Source: Chromatocurvus sp964613795 (GTDB taxonomy: Bacteria > Pseudomonadota > Gammaproteobacteria > Pseudomonadales > Halieaceae). Taken from it: a stretch of DNA of 64,000 nucleotides. The notes below the pieces were generated by a model. It was not told the DNA's origin. It saw only the letters and a list, made by a program, of their open reading frames with translations, and did no database searches. This document shows positions 35,215 to 42,887 of this stretch, piece by piece. Location: positions 1-64,000 of the forward strand of contig CAZTJR010000004.1 of assembly GCA_964613795.1 (NCBI GenBank), given 5' to 3'. A program made the position numbers and the translations under genes. Position 1 is the first letter of the stretch, and each line of letters begins with the position of its first letter.

Positions 35215-35721
35215 ATGAGTGATACCCGCCACCCGGGGCATCCGCCACCCGACGACACCGGACAACCGTCCGACACCGCCGCGGCGGACGCGGCAACTGA
35301 CGTCCGCGCGTGCAATGAGCTGGGCAACATTCTGGGCAGTGAACTGGCGCAGGTTGAGGAAGAGATCAAGCGAGTGAGAGGCATTATTGCCGACGCGATT
35401 GTGGAACTCTCTTCCAGCTTTGACCAGATCTACCACCTCTGCGCGGATAGCCACGCAGATACTGGCGGCAGTGACACGCTGAATGAGGCCGCATCCGGGG
35501 CTATACGGGCACTGCAGTTCGAGGACATCACAGCCCAGACGCTGGCGGAAGCGCTGCGCAGTGTTGCCTATCTCCGCGGTGTGGCGGAAGACCTGCGAAC
35601 GGCAGAGGATGCCGCAGAACTGGTGGAGCGGATTCAACGACAGCATCGCCTGTGGGCGGAGATCCGGCGCAAGGCGGTGCTGCAGGAAAACCTGGATGCG
35701 GGATCCATCGACCTGTTCTGA
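35215..35721 (+). CDS. Small chemotaxis-operon protein with CheZ-like features
   Basis: A 168-residue cytoplasmic protein of no family I can name with certainty. An N-terminal disordered stretch (Pro, Asp, Thr rich, to about 30) is followed by long helices (ELAQVEEEIKRVRGIIADAIVELSSSFDQI). A conserved segment ALQFEDITAQTL places Asp104 and Gln108 four residues apart on a helix, as are the catalytic Asp and Gln of CheZ (compare NYQDLAGQEI in the true CheZ at 40124-40849). The protein ends in the short hydrophobic tail SIDLF. Such LQFxDIxxQ segments also occur in chemoreceptor relatives. A role as an auxiliary CheY phosphatase or receptor helper is inferred only. Confidence 0.6.
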   Translation: MSDTRHPGHPPPDDTGQPSDTAAADAATDVRACNELGNILGSELAQVEEEIKRVRGIIADAIVELSSSFDQIYHLCADSHADTGGSDTLNEAASGAIRALQFEDITAQTLAEALRSVAYLRGVAEDLRTAEDAAELVERIQRQHRLWAEIRRKAVLQENLDAGSIDLF

Positions 35722-35740
35722 GTCTGGCGGACAGACTCAG
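35718..35740. terminator. Bidirectional stem-loop shared by the two convergent chemotaxis operons
   Basis: A perfect 9-bp stem, CTGAGTCTG at 35718-35726 and CAGACTCAG at 35732-35740, with a 5-base loop. The plus-strand stop codon (35719-35721) and the minus-strand stop codon (35737-35739) are both within the stem at mirror positions. No T-run flanks it, so it may act with Rho or by blocking read-through from both sides. Confidence 0.65.
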
Positions 35741-36003
35741 GCGTAGTCGTCGATGTGGGGTTGGTCTCCCGGCGGAGGGGGCGGACTGTCGCTCCCTTCG
35801 GCATCGGGCGACCCGTGACCGAGGTCATCGTAGGTCAACTCGCCCTCCTTGCGGGGCTCATCCTGGCGACCATCGTCCTCTTTCAGGTCATCGTTCTGGT
35901 CATCATTCGGATCGTGTCGAACGCCACCCCGGCCGGGCACACGGTGCCGCAGCGGTGGCCGCGGTGGCAGGGCCGGGCTCAACGGATCAAGCGGCTGCGC
36001 CAT
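35737..36003 (-). CDS. Small acidic proline-rich protein downstream of cheW, uncertain
   Basis: An 88-codon frame that starts inside the end of cheW (17-base overlap) and ends in the shared stem-loop. The product is disordered in character: a proline/arginine N-terminal third, then an acidic middle (DPNDDQNDDLKEDDG) and a proline-rich end. No domain is recognised. In Pseudomonas the slot after this cheW holds a DUF2802 membrane protein, which this is not. Support: position, overlap typical of coupled genes, stop in the terminator stem, and mostly G or C at third codon positions. Against: the opposite strand has an equally open frame. Confidence 0.4.
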   Translation of the reverse strand: MAQPLDPLSPALPPRPPLRHRVPGRGGVRHDPNDDQNDDLKEDDGRQDEPRKEGELTYDDLGHGSPDAEGSDSPPPPPGDQPHIDDYA

Positions 36004-36514
36004 GCTGCCCGACGACTACATTGATTCCCGCCATGGTGCGGGCATCCACCAAAATCAGCATACCACTCTCCGTTTCGATTACGCCTTCTATGTCGAACGC
36101 GGTATCGCCCTGCAGCTTCTCGACCCGATTCTCGTCGAGTACCTGCACTTCCAGCACCTCGTCTACCACCAGACCGACATGCTCATCGTTGACGTCGAGG
36201 ATGACGATCCAGTCGATGTGATCTCCCGGCTCTCTCACCGGCAGGCGCATGCGCTTTCTGGCGTCCACCACCGTCACGATATTACCACGCACGTTGATAA
36301 CGCCAAGCACGAAATGCGCCGCACCGGACACCGGCGTGATATCGCCCGCGCACAGGATTTCCTGCACCTGCAGTACGCTGATGCCGTAATCCTGGCCATC
36401 CACGATAAAGCGCAGCCACTCGTTGCGGTTGGCGCTGACACGCTCGTTGAGGTCGTCAAGCGCATCATCGCGAAGATCGGTTACGCTGCGGTAATCTTCC
36501 TGTTCCATATTCAT
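35987..36514 (-). CDS. cheW: Chemotaxis adaptor CheW (flagellar block)
   Basis: A 175-residue CheW-domain protein. An N-terminal extension of about 30 residues (EDYRSVTDLRDDALDDL...) precedes the core: WLRFIVDGQDYGISVLQVQEI, HFVLGVINVRGNIVTVVDAR, DVNDEHVGLVVDEVLEVQV and GMLILVDARTM. In polar flagellates this gene closes the fliA-che-mot operon, and its N-terminal extension is usual for that homologue. The previous gene, motD, ends 18 bases upstream. It probably couples the CheA at 38178-40112 to receptors including the globin protein at 30011-32476. Confidence 0.92.
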   Translation of the reverse strand: MNMEQEDYRSVTDLRDDALDDLNERVSANRNEWLRFIVDGQDYGISVLQVQEILCAGDITPVSGAAHFVLGVINVRGNIVTVVDARKRMRLPVREPGDHIDWIVILDVNDEHVGLVVDEVLEVQVLDENRVEKLQGDTAFDIEGVIETESGMLILVDARTMAGINVVVGQHGAAA

Positions 36515-36532
36515 TCCTGCTGACTCCCTGGT

Positions 36533-37414
36533 TCAGTTGGCTACGACGTCTGCATCCGTGAGCGGTTCCGGAATGGCATCGGGAATAACATCCGGCGTAA
36601 CGTCCGGCACATTGTCATTGGCGAGGATCACGATAGTCACCCGTCGATTGCGATTACGCCCCTCGGCCGTATCGTTGTCGGCCACCGGCTGGTACTCGCC
36701 GAGCCCCACCGCAACCATGCGTTCGGGCGCAACGCCTTTGCGCTGAAACAGGCGGATAACGCTGCTGGCCCGCGCCGACGACAGTTCCCAGTTGGACGGG
36801 AAGCGTGCCGTACTGATGGGAACATTGTCGGTATGCCCTTCCACCCGCAGCGGGTTCTGCATAGGCTGTAGAATGTCGCCGATGCGATCCAGCACGGGAA
36901 GCGCCGCATCGGTGACCTGCGCGACGCCCACCTGGAACAGCAGGTCGGTCTTGATCTCGACTTCCAGCCACAGCGGCGTCTCGCGGATGCGGACATCCTC
37001 CAGTTCGATAAGCTCGGACAGGGCGGCGCGAATGTCATCGGCCATGCGCCCCAGGCTTGCGCGAGTGATGTCGTCGCCGGTCGCGCGAATGCCCGCAATG
37101 CCCCCGGGCGGGTTATCCATCGGCAGAGACAGGGTGCTGCGGTCGACGGACCCCTGGGGCACGGCATCCTGGCGACCCTGCTCGGCGCCGCCGGTGGGCG
37201 GACTCTCGCCAATCTGGATTGGCCGCGTGGTTTTTGGCGTGCCGCGAAAGGCGGCTACCAGCGATTCCGACAGGACCCGGTATTTGCCCTCATTGACCGA
37301 CGATATGGAATACATGACCACAAAAAAAGCCAGCAACAGCGTGACCAGATCGCCGTAGGGGATGGCCCAGGCTTCGTGATTGATGTGGTCCTCGTGGCGT
37401 TTCTTGCGTGCCAT
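36533..37414 (-). CDS. motD: Flagellar stator protein MotD
   Basis: A 293-residue MotB-family stator subunit. The N-terminus has the single membrane helix with the proton-binding-type aspartate region, WAIPYGDLVTLLLAFFVVMY, then SISSVNEGKYRVLSESL, which is the MotD variety rather than MotB. A variable linker (about 65-150) leads to the OmpA-like peptidoglycan-binding domain (about 150-265) with VEGHTDNVPIS, NWELSSARASSVIRLF and GRNRNRRVTIVI. The last 20 residues are acidic and carry prolines and valines in a repeating DVTPDVIPDAIPEP pattern. It forms the stator with MotC, whose gene ends 12 bases upstream. Confidence 0.93.
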   Translation of the reverse strand: MARKKRHEDHINHEAWAIPYGDLVTLLLAFFVVMYSISSVNEGKYRVLSESLVAAFRGTPKTTRPIQIGESPPTGGAEQGRQDAVPQGSVDRSTLSLPMDNPPGGIAGIRATGDDITRASLGRMADDIRAALSELIELEDVRIRETPLWLEVEIKTDLLFQVGVAQVTDAALPVLDRIGDILQPMQNPLRVEGHTDNVPISTARFPSNWELSSARASSVIRLFQRKGVAPERMVAVGLGEYQPVADNDTAEGRNRNRRVTIVILANDNVPDVTPDVIPDAIPEPLTDADVVAN

Positions 37415-37426
37415 TTTGCGTTTGCC

Positions 37427-38167
37427 CTATACCAGATAGCCTTTGAGTTTGGTTTCGATATTGCGCGGGTTCTCCCCCTTGGCAATAGACACCACACCCT
37501 CGACGACCATTTCACGCGCCTTGGTCTGACCGTTGATGATTGACTTCAGCTTGCCCGCCATCGGCAGGAAAAACAGGTTGGCCGAACCGATGCCGTAAAT
37601 GGTGGCAACGAACGCCGCCGCAATACCCGTTCCCAGCTTGGATGGATCCGCCAGGTTCTGCATGACCGCCATCAGGCCGAGAACCGCCCCGACAATACCC
37701 ATGGTGGGGGCATAGATACCCATGGCCTCGAACACCTTCGCGGCGGCGGTATCCATCTCTTCACGGGTGCCGATTTCGACATCCATAATGCTCTGGATGA
37801 CCTCCGGCTCGCTGCCATCGACCAGGAGCTGCAGTAATTTCCTGACGAACGGATCGTCTTCGGCCTCCACAACAGACTCGAGACCCAGAAGACCTTCCTT
37901 GCGTGCCAGCTGGCTCCAGCTAACGATCTTTTCGATCATGTCGTCGGCGTCAACGCCCGGCGGCCGGAATATCCAGCCAACGATATTCATGGATCGCTTC
38001 ATGACCGGGATGGATGTTTGCAGCATGGTGGCTGCCAGCGTGCCGAGAATCACAATCACGAACGCCGCACCGGAAACCAGCGCCGCAATGCCCGCCCCCT
38101 TCAGGGTGGACCCGAGCAGAACGGCGACCAAGGCAAGAACAATGCCTATAAGGCTGAGAATGTCCAC
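37427..38167 (-). CDS. motC: Flagellar stator protein MotC
   Basis: A 246-residue MotA-family inner-membrane subunit that conducts ions and turns the motor with MotD. Four hydrophobic segments are visible: residues about 3-20, 28-50, and the pair near 150-170 (MGIVGAVLGLMAVM) and 178-203 (GTGIAAAFVATIYGIGSANLFFLPMAGK). The cytoplasmic loop between them carries MIEKIVSWSQLARKEGLLGLE and EVIQSIMDVEIGTREEMD. The sequence is the MotC kind found next to cheA and motD in Pseudomonas relatives. It lies 10 bases after cheA and 12 before motD. Confidence 0.94.
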   Translation of the reverse strand: MDILSLIGIVLALVAVLLGSTLKGAGIAALVSGAAFVIVILGTLAATMLQTSIPVMKRSMNIVGWIFRPPGVDADDMIEKIVSWSQLARKEGLLGLESVVEAEDDPFVRKLLQLLVDGSEPEVIQSIMDVEIGTREEMDTAAAKVFEAMGIYAPTMGIVGAVLGLMAVMQNLADPSKLGTGIAAAFVATIYGIGSANLFFLPMAGKLKSIINGQTKAREMVVEGVVSIAKGENPRNIETKLKGYLV

Positions 38168-38177
38168 GTGGTCTCCG

Positions 38178-40112
38178 TCAGGCCGCTGCTTTGCCGACGC
38201 GTTTCATAAGACCGTTGACGTCAAAAATGAGCGCGATGTTGCCATCACCGGTGATGGTGGCGCCGGCAAAGCCCGGCACGTCCTGCAGCATGGCGCCCAG
38301 CGGCTTGATCACCACCTCTTCCTGGCCCAGAACGTCGTCGGTCACGAAACCCACCATGCCGCTGCCCACCTGGAGCACCACCACGTACGAGAGGTTGTTG
38401 CCGCCATCGTCGCCTTCCACCGCGAGGCAGCTGCGCAGGAACACGATCGGCAGCGGCTTGCCGCGCACCATGATCACGGGGCGTCCCGCCACCTGATGCA
38501 CGCTGGCGGCGTCGAGGGAAAAGACCTCGAGCACCTGTGACAGCGGGAAGGCGTAGGTGCGCTGCTGCACGCGCACCATAAGTGTGGGCATGATGGCCAG
38601 GGTAAGCGGCACGCGAACCTTGACCGAGGTCCCCTTGCTCAACTCGGACTGGATTTCGACGTTGCCGTTGAGTTCGGCAATGCGCGTCTTGACCACGTCC
38701 ATGCCGACACCGCGCCCGGAGAGATCGGACACGATCTCCTTGGTGGAGAAACCTGGCAGAAACACCAGGTCGTAGCACTCGGCGTCGCTCAGCTTGGCCG
38801 CCGCATCGCCGCTGAACAGACCCTTGCGGACGGCTTTTTCGCGCAGCACCTCCGGATCGATGCCGGCGCCGTCATCACGGATAAGAATGACGATATTATT
38901 GCCTTCCTGCTCCGCAGAGAGCTCCACCTTGCCGGTGCGCGGCTTGCCGTTTGCCTCGCGGACATCGGGATCTTCAATGCCGTGATCCATGGCGTTGCGC
39001 ACCAGGTGCACCAGCGGATCGGACAGGGCCTGCACCAGGTTCTTGTCGAGGTCCGTGTCCTCTCCGCGCATGGTCAGGTCAATTTCCTTGCGCAGGTTGC
39101 GCGCCACATCCCGGGCCAGCCTCGGAAAGCGTGAGAACACCTTACCGATGGGCTGCATGCGTGTTTGCATGACGCCGTTCTGCAGGTCCGCCGTGACCAG
39201 ATCGAGATTGGCAACGGTTTTCTTCAGCTCCTCGTTCTCGAGGTCCGCCCCCAGATTAGTCAGGCGGTTGCGCACCAGGACCAGCTCACCCACGAGGTTC
39301 ATCACGGTATCGAGCCGGGACACGCTGACGCGGATAGTGGCCTCCGCTGCAGACCCCTGGCCGGCCTCACGGCCACTGGGGTCCGCCTTGCTGTCCGCTG
39401 AAGCGGCGGCGGTGGACGGTATGTCGGCAGCCGCTGGCGCCGGCGCAGACATGGCGGGCGCCTCTGGCGGAGCTTCCTTCGGCGCCGCGTCCCTCGCGGC
39501 ATCCTGCTGCATCTGATCGAGCAGCGCCTCGAACTCGTCCTCCGTGATTTCGTCACCGCCATCGGCAGATGATGTGCTGCGGGATGCCGGTGGAGCGCTA
39601 TCCTCGGCACCCGGCGCATCCACGAACAGACCGGCGCGTACGCCGTCAATAAGGTCGTCGAACTCGTCGTCAGCGGCGGGCGCCGAGGACGCAGGCGCAA
39701 CGGCGGCAGCCCCCGGGTCACTGCCGGCACGCACGTAGGCCTGCAGCGTCTCAAGCAAGGCCGGTGGCGCCGGGTCCGGCACCTGGCCGTTTGCAACCTT
39801 GCCGAGAATCTCGCCGACAAGATCCGAGACCTGCAGCACGGTATCCATGATCTCATTGTTCAGCGCCAGCTTGCCGTTGCGCAGTGCGTCGAACACCTCC
39901 TCGGCGCCATGGCATATCAGCACCAGCGGCTCCACGCTGAGGAAGCCCGCGCCGCCCTTGATCGTGTGAAAGCCGCGGAAAATGCTGTTCAACAGCTGAG
40001 CATCATCGGGACGGCGCTCCAGCTCCACCAGCTCGGCGCCCAGCTTCTCGACAATCTCGTTGGCCTCGACCAGAAAATCTTCGCGAATGCTATCGTCCAG
40101 TTCAAAACTCAT
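38178..40112 (-). CDS. cheA: Chemotaxis histidine kinase CheA
   Basis: A 644-residue kinase that phosphorylates CheY and CheB. Domains: HPt (1-105) with the phosphorylated His49 in FRGFHTIKGGAGFL; a long Ala/Pro-rich linker (about 131-260) in place of a folded P2 domain; a dimerisation helix pair (about 260-325); the ATP domain (about 330-500) with N box HLVRNAMDHGIED, DDGAGID, and GRGVGMDVVKT; and a CheW-like C-terminal domain (about 505-640). The linker holds two acidic helices, DDEFDDLID (148-156) and ITEDEFEALLDQM (189-201), similar to the CheY-binding ends of FliM and CheZ. Only cheA in the window, so it must serve both che groups. Confidence 0.95.
   Translation of the reverse strand: MSFELDDSIREDFLVEANEIVEKLGAELVELERRPDDAQLLNSIFRGFHTIKGGAGFLSVEPLVLICHGAEEVFDALRNGKLALNNEIMDTVLQVSDLVGEILGKVANGQVPDPAPPALLETLQAYVRAGSDPGAAAVAPASSAPAADDEFDDLIDGVRAGLFVDAPGAEDSAPPASRSTSSADGGDEITEDEFEALLDQMQQDAARDAAPKEAPPEAPAMSAPAPAAADIPSTAAASADSKADPSGREAGQGSAAEATIRVSVSRLDTVMNLVGELVLVRNRLTNLGADLENEELKKTVANLDLVTADLQNGVMQTRMQPIGKVFSRFPRLARDVARNLRKEIDLTMRGEDTDLDKNLVQALSDPLVHLVRNAMDHGIEDPDVREANGKPRTGKVELSAEQEGNNIVILIRDDGAGIDPEVLREKAVRKGLFSGDAAAKLSDAECYDLVFLPGFSTKEIVSDLSGRGVGMDVVKTRIAELNGNVEIQSELSKGTSVKVRVPLTLAIMPTLMVRVQQRTYAFPLSQVLEVFSLDAASVHQVAGRPVIMVRGKPLPIVFLRSCLAVEGDDGGNNLSYVVVLQVGSGMVGFVTDDVLGQEEVVIKPLGAMLQDVPGFAGATITGDGNIALIFDVNGLMKRVGKAAA
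39510..39548 (-). other. FliM-like acidic helix in the CheA linker
   Basis: Codons 189-201 of cheA encode ITEDEFEALLDQM. It is close to the FliM N-terminus (LSQDEIDALLYGV) and the CheZ C-terminus (TSQDEADELLSSLGF), both known in other bacteria to bind phosphorylated CheY. CheA lacks a folded P2 (CheY-binding) domain, so this segment is a candidate docking peptide. A weaker copy is at codons 148-156 (39645-39671). Confidence 0.5.
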
Positions 40113-40123
40113 GGCGGTCTCCG

Positions 40124-40849
40124 TCAGAATCCCAGACTGGAAAGAAGTTCGTCAGCCTCATCCTGGCTCGTGATGCGCTGCTCACCCTCCGGCAGGCTCG
40201 CCGACGCCGCACGCCGCCGCCCGCTGAGCATGCCGCTCTTACCGGCGACGCGGATCATGTTGATCAGGGTTTCTTCTACTTCGGCGACCAGGTGGATGAC
40301 CTTGCGGATTTCCTGGCCGGCCAGATCCTGGTAGTTCTGTGAAATGATCACCTCCGAGAGGCCGGCGCGGATGGTGCCGGTCTGCTCGCTCACCTCGGCG
40401 ACAAAGGTGGTCAAATCAGGTATGTGTGCTGGCAGGTCAGACCCGGCACTATCCAGCACCGGAGCAAGGGCGCCGGCGCGCTCAATCAGCGAATCTACCC
40501 GGGGCAGCATGGCTTCCACGAGATCCATTGTCTTGTGCGCTGACTGCTCGGTGATGGCGATAACCTGGTCCAGCCGCTGCCGTGCGTCCGGGAATTCGTC
40601 CGCAGCAAAGTCGGCCACGCGGGCGTCGAGCTGGAAGTTGGACAGGGCCTCGTGCAGCTGTCGGGTGAGTCTTCCGACATCCTGGAACAGCGCCTGCTCG
40701 CGCATCGCGGTCAGATCATCGAGCAATGCCGAGAAATGCGCCTCGTCATTGCCGCGCGCCGCCTCGAGCAGGGCCTCGAGGGCCGGAATGTAGTCGGCCG
40801 GTGACTGATGTTCGGCGTCGCGGGAACCGGGCTTGGGGGTGTCGGTCAT
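40124..40849 (-). CDS. cheZ: CheY-P phosphatase CheZ
   Basis: A 241-residue, mostly helical protein that dephosphorylates CheY. The active-site segment IISQNYQDLAGQEIRKVIHL contains Asp175 and Gln179, the pair that positions water at the CheY aspartyl phosphate. The long central helices and the disordered region after residue 205 (GRRRAASASLPEGEQ) match the family. The C-terminus SQDEADELLSSLGF is the amphipathic tail that captures CheY. Its ATG overlaps the cheY stop by four bases, so the two are translated together. CheA begins 11 bases downstream. Confidence 0.94.
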   Translation of the reverse strand: MTDTPKPGSRDAEHQSPADYIPALEALLEAARGNDEAHFSALLDDLTAMREQALFQDVGRLTRQLHEALSNFQLDARVADFAADEFPDARQRLDQVIAITEQSAHKTMDLVEAMLPRVDSLIERAGALAPVLDSAGSDLPAHIPDLTTFVAEVSEQTGTIRAGLSEVIISQNYQDLAGQEIRKVIHLVAEVEETLINMIRVAGKSGMLSGRRRAASASLPEGEQRITSQDEADELLSSLGF

Positions 40850-41238
40850 GAACCTTGCTCTATGCGTTCAAAAATACGGTCAATTTTTTCCTTCAGCGAC
40901 TGCGCGGTAAACGGCTTGACCACGTAGCCATTGACGCCCGACTGCGCAGCTTCGATGATCTGCTCGCGTTTGGCTTCGGCGGTGACCATCAGCACCGGCA
41001 GATGCTTCAACCTGTCATCGGCACGAATGGTTTTGAGCAGATCGATACCCGCCATACCGGGCATGTTCCAGTCGGTCACCACGAAATCGATGTGTGTCAC
41101 CTTCAGAACGTCAAGCGCCGACGAGCCATCGTCAGCCTCGCGTATGTTGCTGAATCCCAGCTCGCGGAGCTGGTTCTTGACGATTCGCCGCATGGTGGAA
41201 AAATCATCCACCACCAGAATCTGCATATCTTTATTCAA
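40846..41238 (-). CDS. cheY: CheY, motor-binding chemotaxis response regulator
   Basis: A 130-residue receiver with the motor-binding CheY sequence: ILVVDDFSTMRRIVKNQLRELGF, acceptor Asp in FVVTDWNMPGMAG, switch threonine in MVTAEAKREQ and lysine in VVKPFTAQSLK. I prefer the TTG start at 41238, giving LNKDMQILVVDD, because GGAGG lies exactly seven bases ahead of it; the first ATG of the same frame, at 41226, would be 19 bases away. The in-frame ATG at 41277 would add residues unlike CheY. It sits between fliA and cheZ, as in Pseudomonas relatives. Confidence 0.92.
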   Translation of the reverse strand: MNKDMQILVVDDFSTMRRIVKNQLRELGFSNIREADDGSSALDVLKVTHIDFVVTDWNMPGMAGIDLLKTIRADDRLKHLPVLMVTAEAKREQIIEAAQSGVNGYVVKPFTAQSLKEKIDRIFERIEQGS

Positions 41239-41268
41239 TCTCTGTCCTCCATGGTGCGCTGCCGGCCT

Positions 41269-41287
41269 GGCCCGCAAGGCACGGGCC
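41269..41287 (-). terminator. Stem-loop between fliA and cheY
   Basis: GGCCCG at 41269-41274 and CGGGCC at 41282-41287 pair with a 7-base loop, starting three bases after the fliA stop. No T-run follows, so it may be a weak terminator or a messenger-processing or stability element separating fliA from the che genes. Confidence 0.35.
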
Positions 41288-41289
41288 GG

Positions 41290-42024
41290 TTAAAAGGTTG
41301 ATCTTGCCCTTATTCGGGCCAGGGCCTGTCCGTGCAGCTGGCAGACCCGTGACTCGCTCACCCCCAGCACCTCGCCAATCTCGCGCAGATTCAGTTCGTC
41401 CGAATAGTAAAGACTGATGATCAGGCGCTCCCGCTCCGGGAGCGTTTCCACTGAGCCGGCCAGCGCGGTGATCACGTCCTCGCGCTCCATCGCCTGCTCC
41501 GGCGAGGCGATACTCTCGCTGGCGCTGTGCAGTTCACTGTCGGCCCCCGCCAGCTCTTCCATACTGAACATGCGGCAGTGCGAGGCCTCGCGGGCGATCT
41601 CGTGGTACTCCGACAGGGAGACCTTCATTTCGGCCGCGATGTCGGCATCGCTGGCCATGCCACCGCTGCGCCCCTCGACAATGCGCATCGCCTCTATCAT
41701 GCCGCGCACTCTGCGATGTACCGAGCGCGGCACCCAATCCATGCGACGCAATTCGTCGAGCATGGCGCCACGGATACGAATACCAGCGTAGGTCTCAAAG
41801 TTGGCGCCCCGATCTCCCGCATATTTATTCGCTGCCTCCATCAGGCCCAGCATGCCCGCCTGCACCAGGTCGTTGATGTCCACGCTGGGTGGCAGGCGCC
41901 CGCCCAGGTGGTAGGCGATGCGCCTGACCAGCTGGGCGTATTTCTCGATCAGCGCATCCGCCGACAGATCGCGAACCGCTGCATACTCCGCCGCCCGGGA
42001 CGGGCCTCTGGAGTATTCACTCAT
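41290..42024 (-). CDS. fliA: Flagellar sigma factor FliA (sigma-28)
   Basis: A 244-residue sigma factor for late flagellar and chemotaxis genes. Region 2 carries LVRRIAYHLGGRLPPSVDINDLVQAGMLGLMEAANKY and RIRGAMLDELRRMDWVPRSV; region 3 follows; region 4 has TLPERERLIISLYYSDELNLREIGEVLGVSESRVCQLHGQAL. Its likely target here is the promoter at 28992-29018. FliA is normally held by FlgM, not present in the window. The ATG overlaps the stop of fleN by four bases, so its production is coupled to that of the flagellar number regulator. A short stem-loop lies between it and cheY. Confidence 0.96.
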   Translation of the reverse strand: MSEYSRGPSRAAEYAAVRDLSADALIEKYAQLVRRIAYHLGGRLPPSVDINDLVQAGMLGLMEAANKYAGDRGANFETYAGIRIRGAMLDELRRMDWVPRSVHRRVRGMIEAMRIVEGRSGGMASDADIAAEMKVSLSEYHEIAREASHCRMFSMEELAGADSELHSASESIASPEQAMEREDVITALAGSVETLPERERLIISLYYSDELNLREIGEVLGVSESRVCQLHGQALARIRARSTF

Positions 42025-42887
42025 TGCGCCACCCCGAGTGCGCGCTCAAGAAAAAACGCGACATGGCCCTCGCCACCCGGCGAACCTACCCATGTATCGG
42101 CCACGCCGGCGAGTTTCTTGAATGCTTCTGTCGCCCGACAGGCGGGATAGGCGGTCACTACCGGCTCCTGTCGCTGCAGGGCCCGGCGCAGGAAATCGTC
42201 ATGGGGGACAAAACCCGCGTAGCGCGCGGTGACATCGAGGTAGCGGTCGCTCACCCGCGCAATCTTCTGGTAGAGGTCTCGTCCCTCCAGCTGACTGCGC
42301 ACCATGTTCGATAAGACCTGGACCTCGCGGATGCCGTGGTCGCGCGCCAGCACCTTCACCAGGGCATAGCCGTCGGTGATCGATGCCGGTTCGTTGCACA
42401 GCACCACCAGCACCTGGTGCGCCGCAGCGGCAAACAGGGACACCGAACTGCTGATGCCGGCCGCGGTATCGACGATCAATACGTCGATATCCTCGGCCAT
42501 ATCGGAAAACGCGTGAATGATGCCGGTGGACTCGGTACGGGACAGCTCGGCCATTCTCTGGATGCCGGAAGATGCCGGCACAACCTTCACGCCCTGAGGC
42601 CCATCGAGCACGATATCCCTGAGCTCGCAATCCCCCTGCAGCACGTGCGACAGGTTGCGCCTGGGGCTCAGGCCGAGAAGCACATCGACATTGGCGAGAC
42701 CCAGGTCTGCGTCCAGGATCCAGGTCCTGCGACCGCGTAACGCCAGTGCGACGGCGAGGTTTACCGATACGTTGGTTTTGCCAACACCGCCCTTGCCGCT
42801 AGCGACCGCAATGACCATGCCAGGTCGACGCGCTCCCCGCGCCTGCATGAGTGTGCCCTGCGCCTCCGGGCTGTTATCCAAGGGCAT
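42021..42887 (-). CDS. fleN: MinD-like ATPase FleN/FlhG, flagellar number regulator
   Basis: A 288-residue ParA/MinD-type ATPase that restricts flagellar number, by antagonising FleQ in Pseudomonas. The deviant Walker A is VIAVASGKGGVGKTNVSVNL (about residues 23-42), followed by WILDADLGLANVDVLLGL and VLIVDTAAGISSSV. The last segment PACRATEAFKKLA belongs to the membrane-targeting helix region of this group. I choose the ATG at 42887 (MPLDNSPEAQG) because GGAGAG lies seven bases upstream; a start at 42902 is possible. Overlaps flhF by 14 bases and fliA by four. Its target FleQ is shortened in this genome (61263-62351). Confidence 0.93.
   Translation of the reverse strand: MPLDNSPEAQGTLMQARGARRPGMVIAVASGKGGVGKTNVSVNLAVALALRGRRTWILDADLGLANVDVLLGLSPRRNLSHVLQGDCELRDIVLDGPQGVKVVPASSGIQRMAELSRTESTGIIHAFSDMAEDIDVLIVDTAAGISSSVSLFAAAAHQVLVVLCNEPASITDGYALVKVLARDHGIREVQVLSNMVRSQLEGRDLYQKIARVSDRYLDVTARYAGFVPHDDFLRRALQRQEPVVTAYPACRATEAFKKLAGVADTWVGSPGGEGHVAFFLERALGVAQ

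Noticed and set aside
35755..36024. Plus-strand frame with a membrane helix, 89 codons
   Set aside because: It would follow the shared stem-loop without a ribosome binding site or promoter, and its hydrophobic run is the complement of an acidic stretch of the minus frame; kept only as an alternative.
41269..41287. Full Rho-independent terminator between fliA and cheY
   Set aside because: The stem is good but no T-run follows, so it is listed only as a weak stem-loop.
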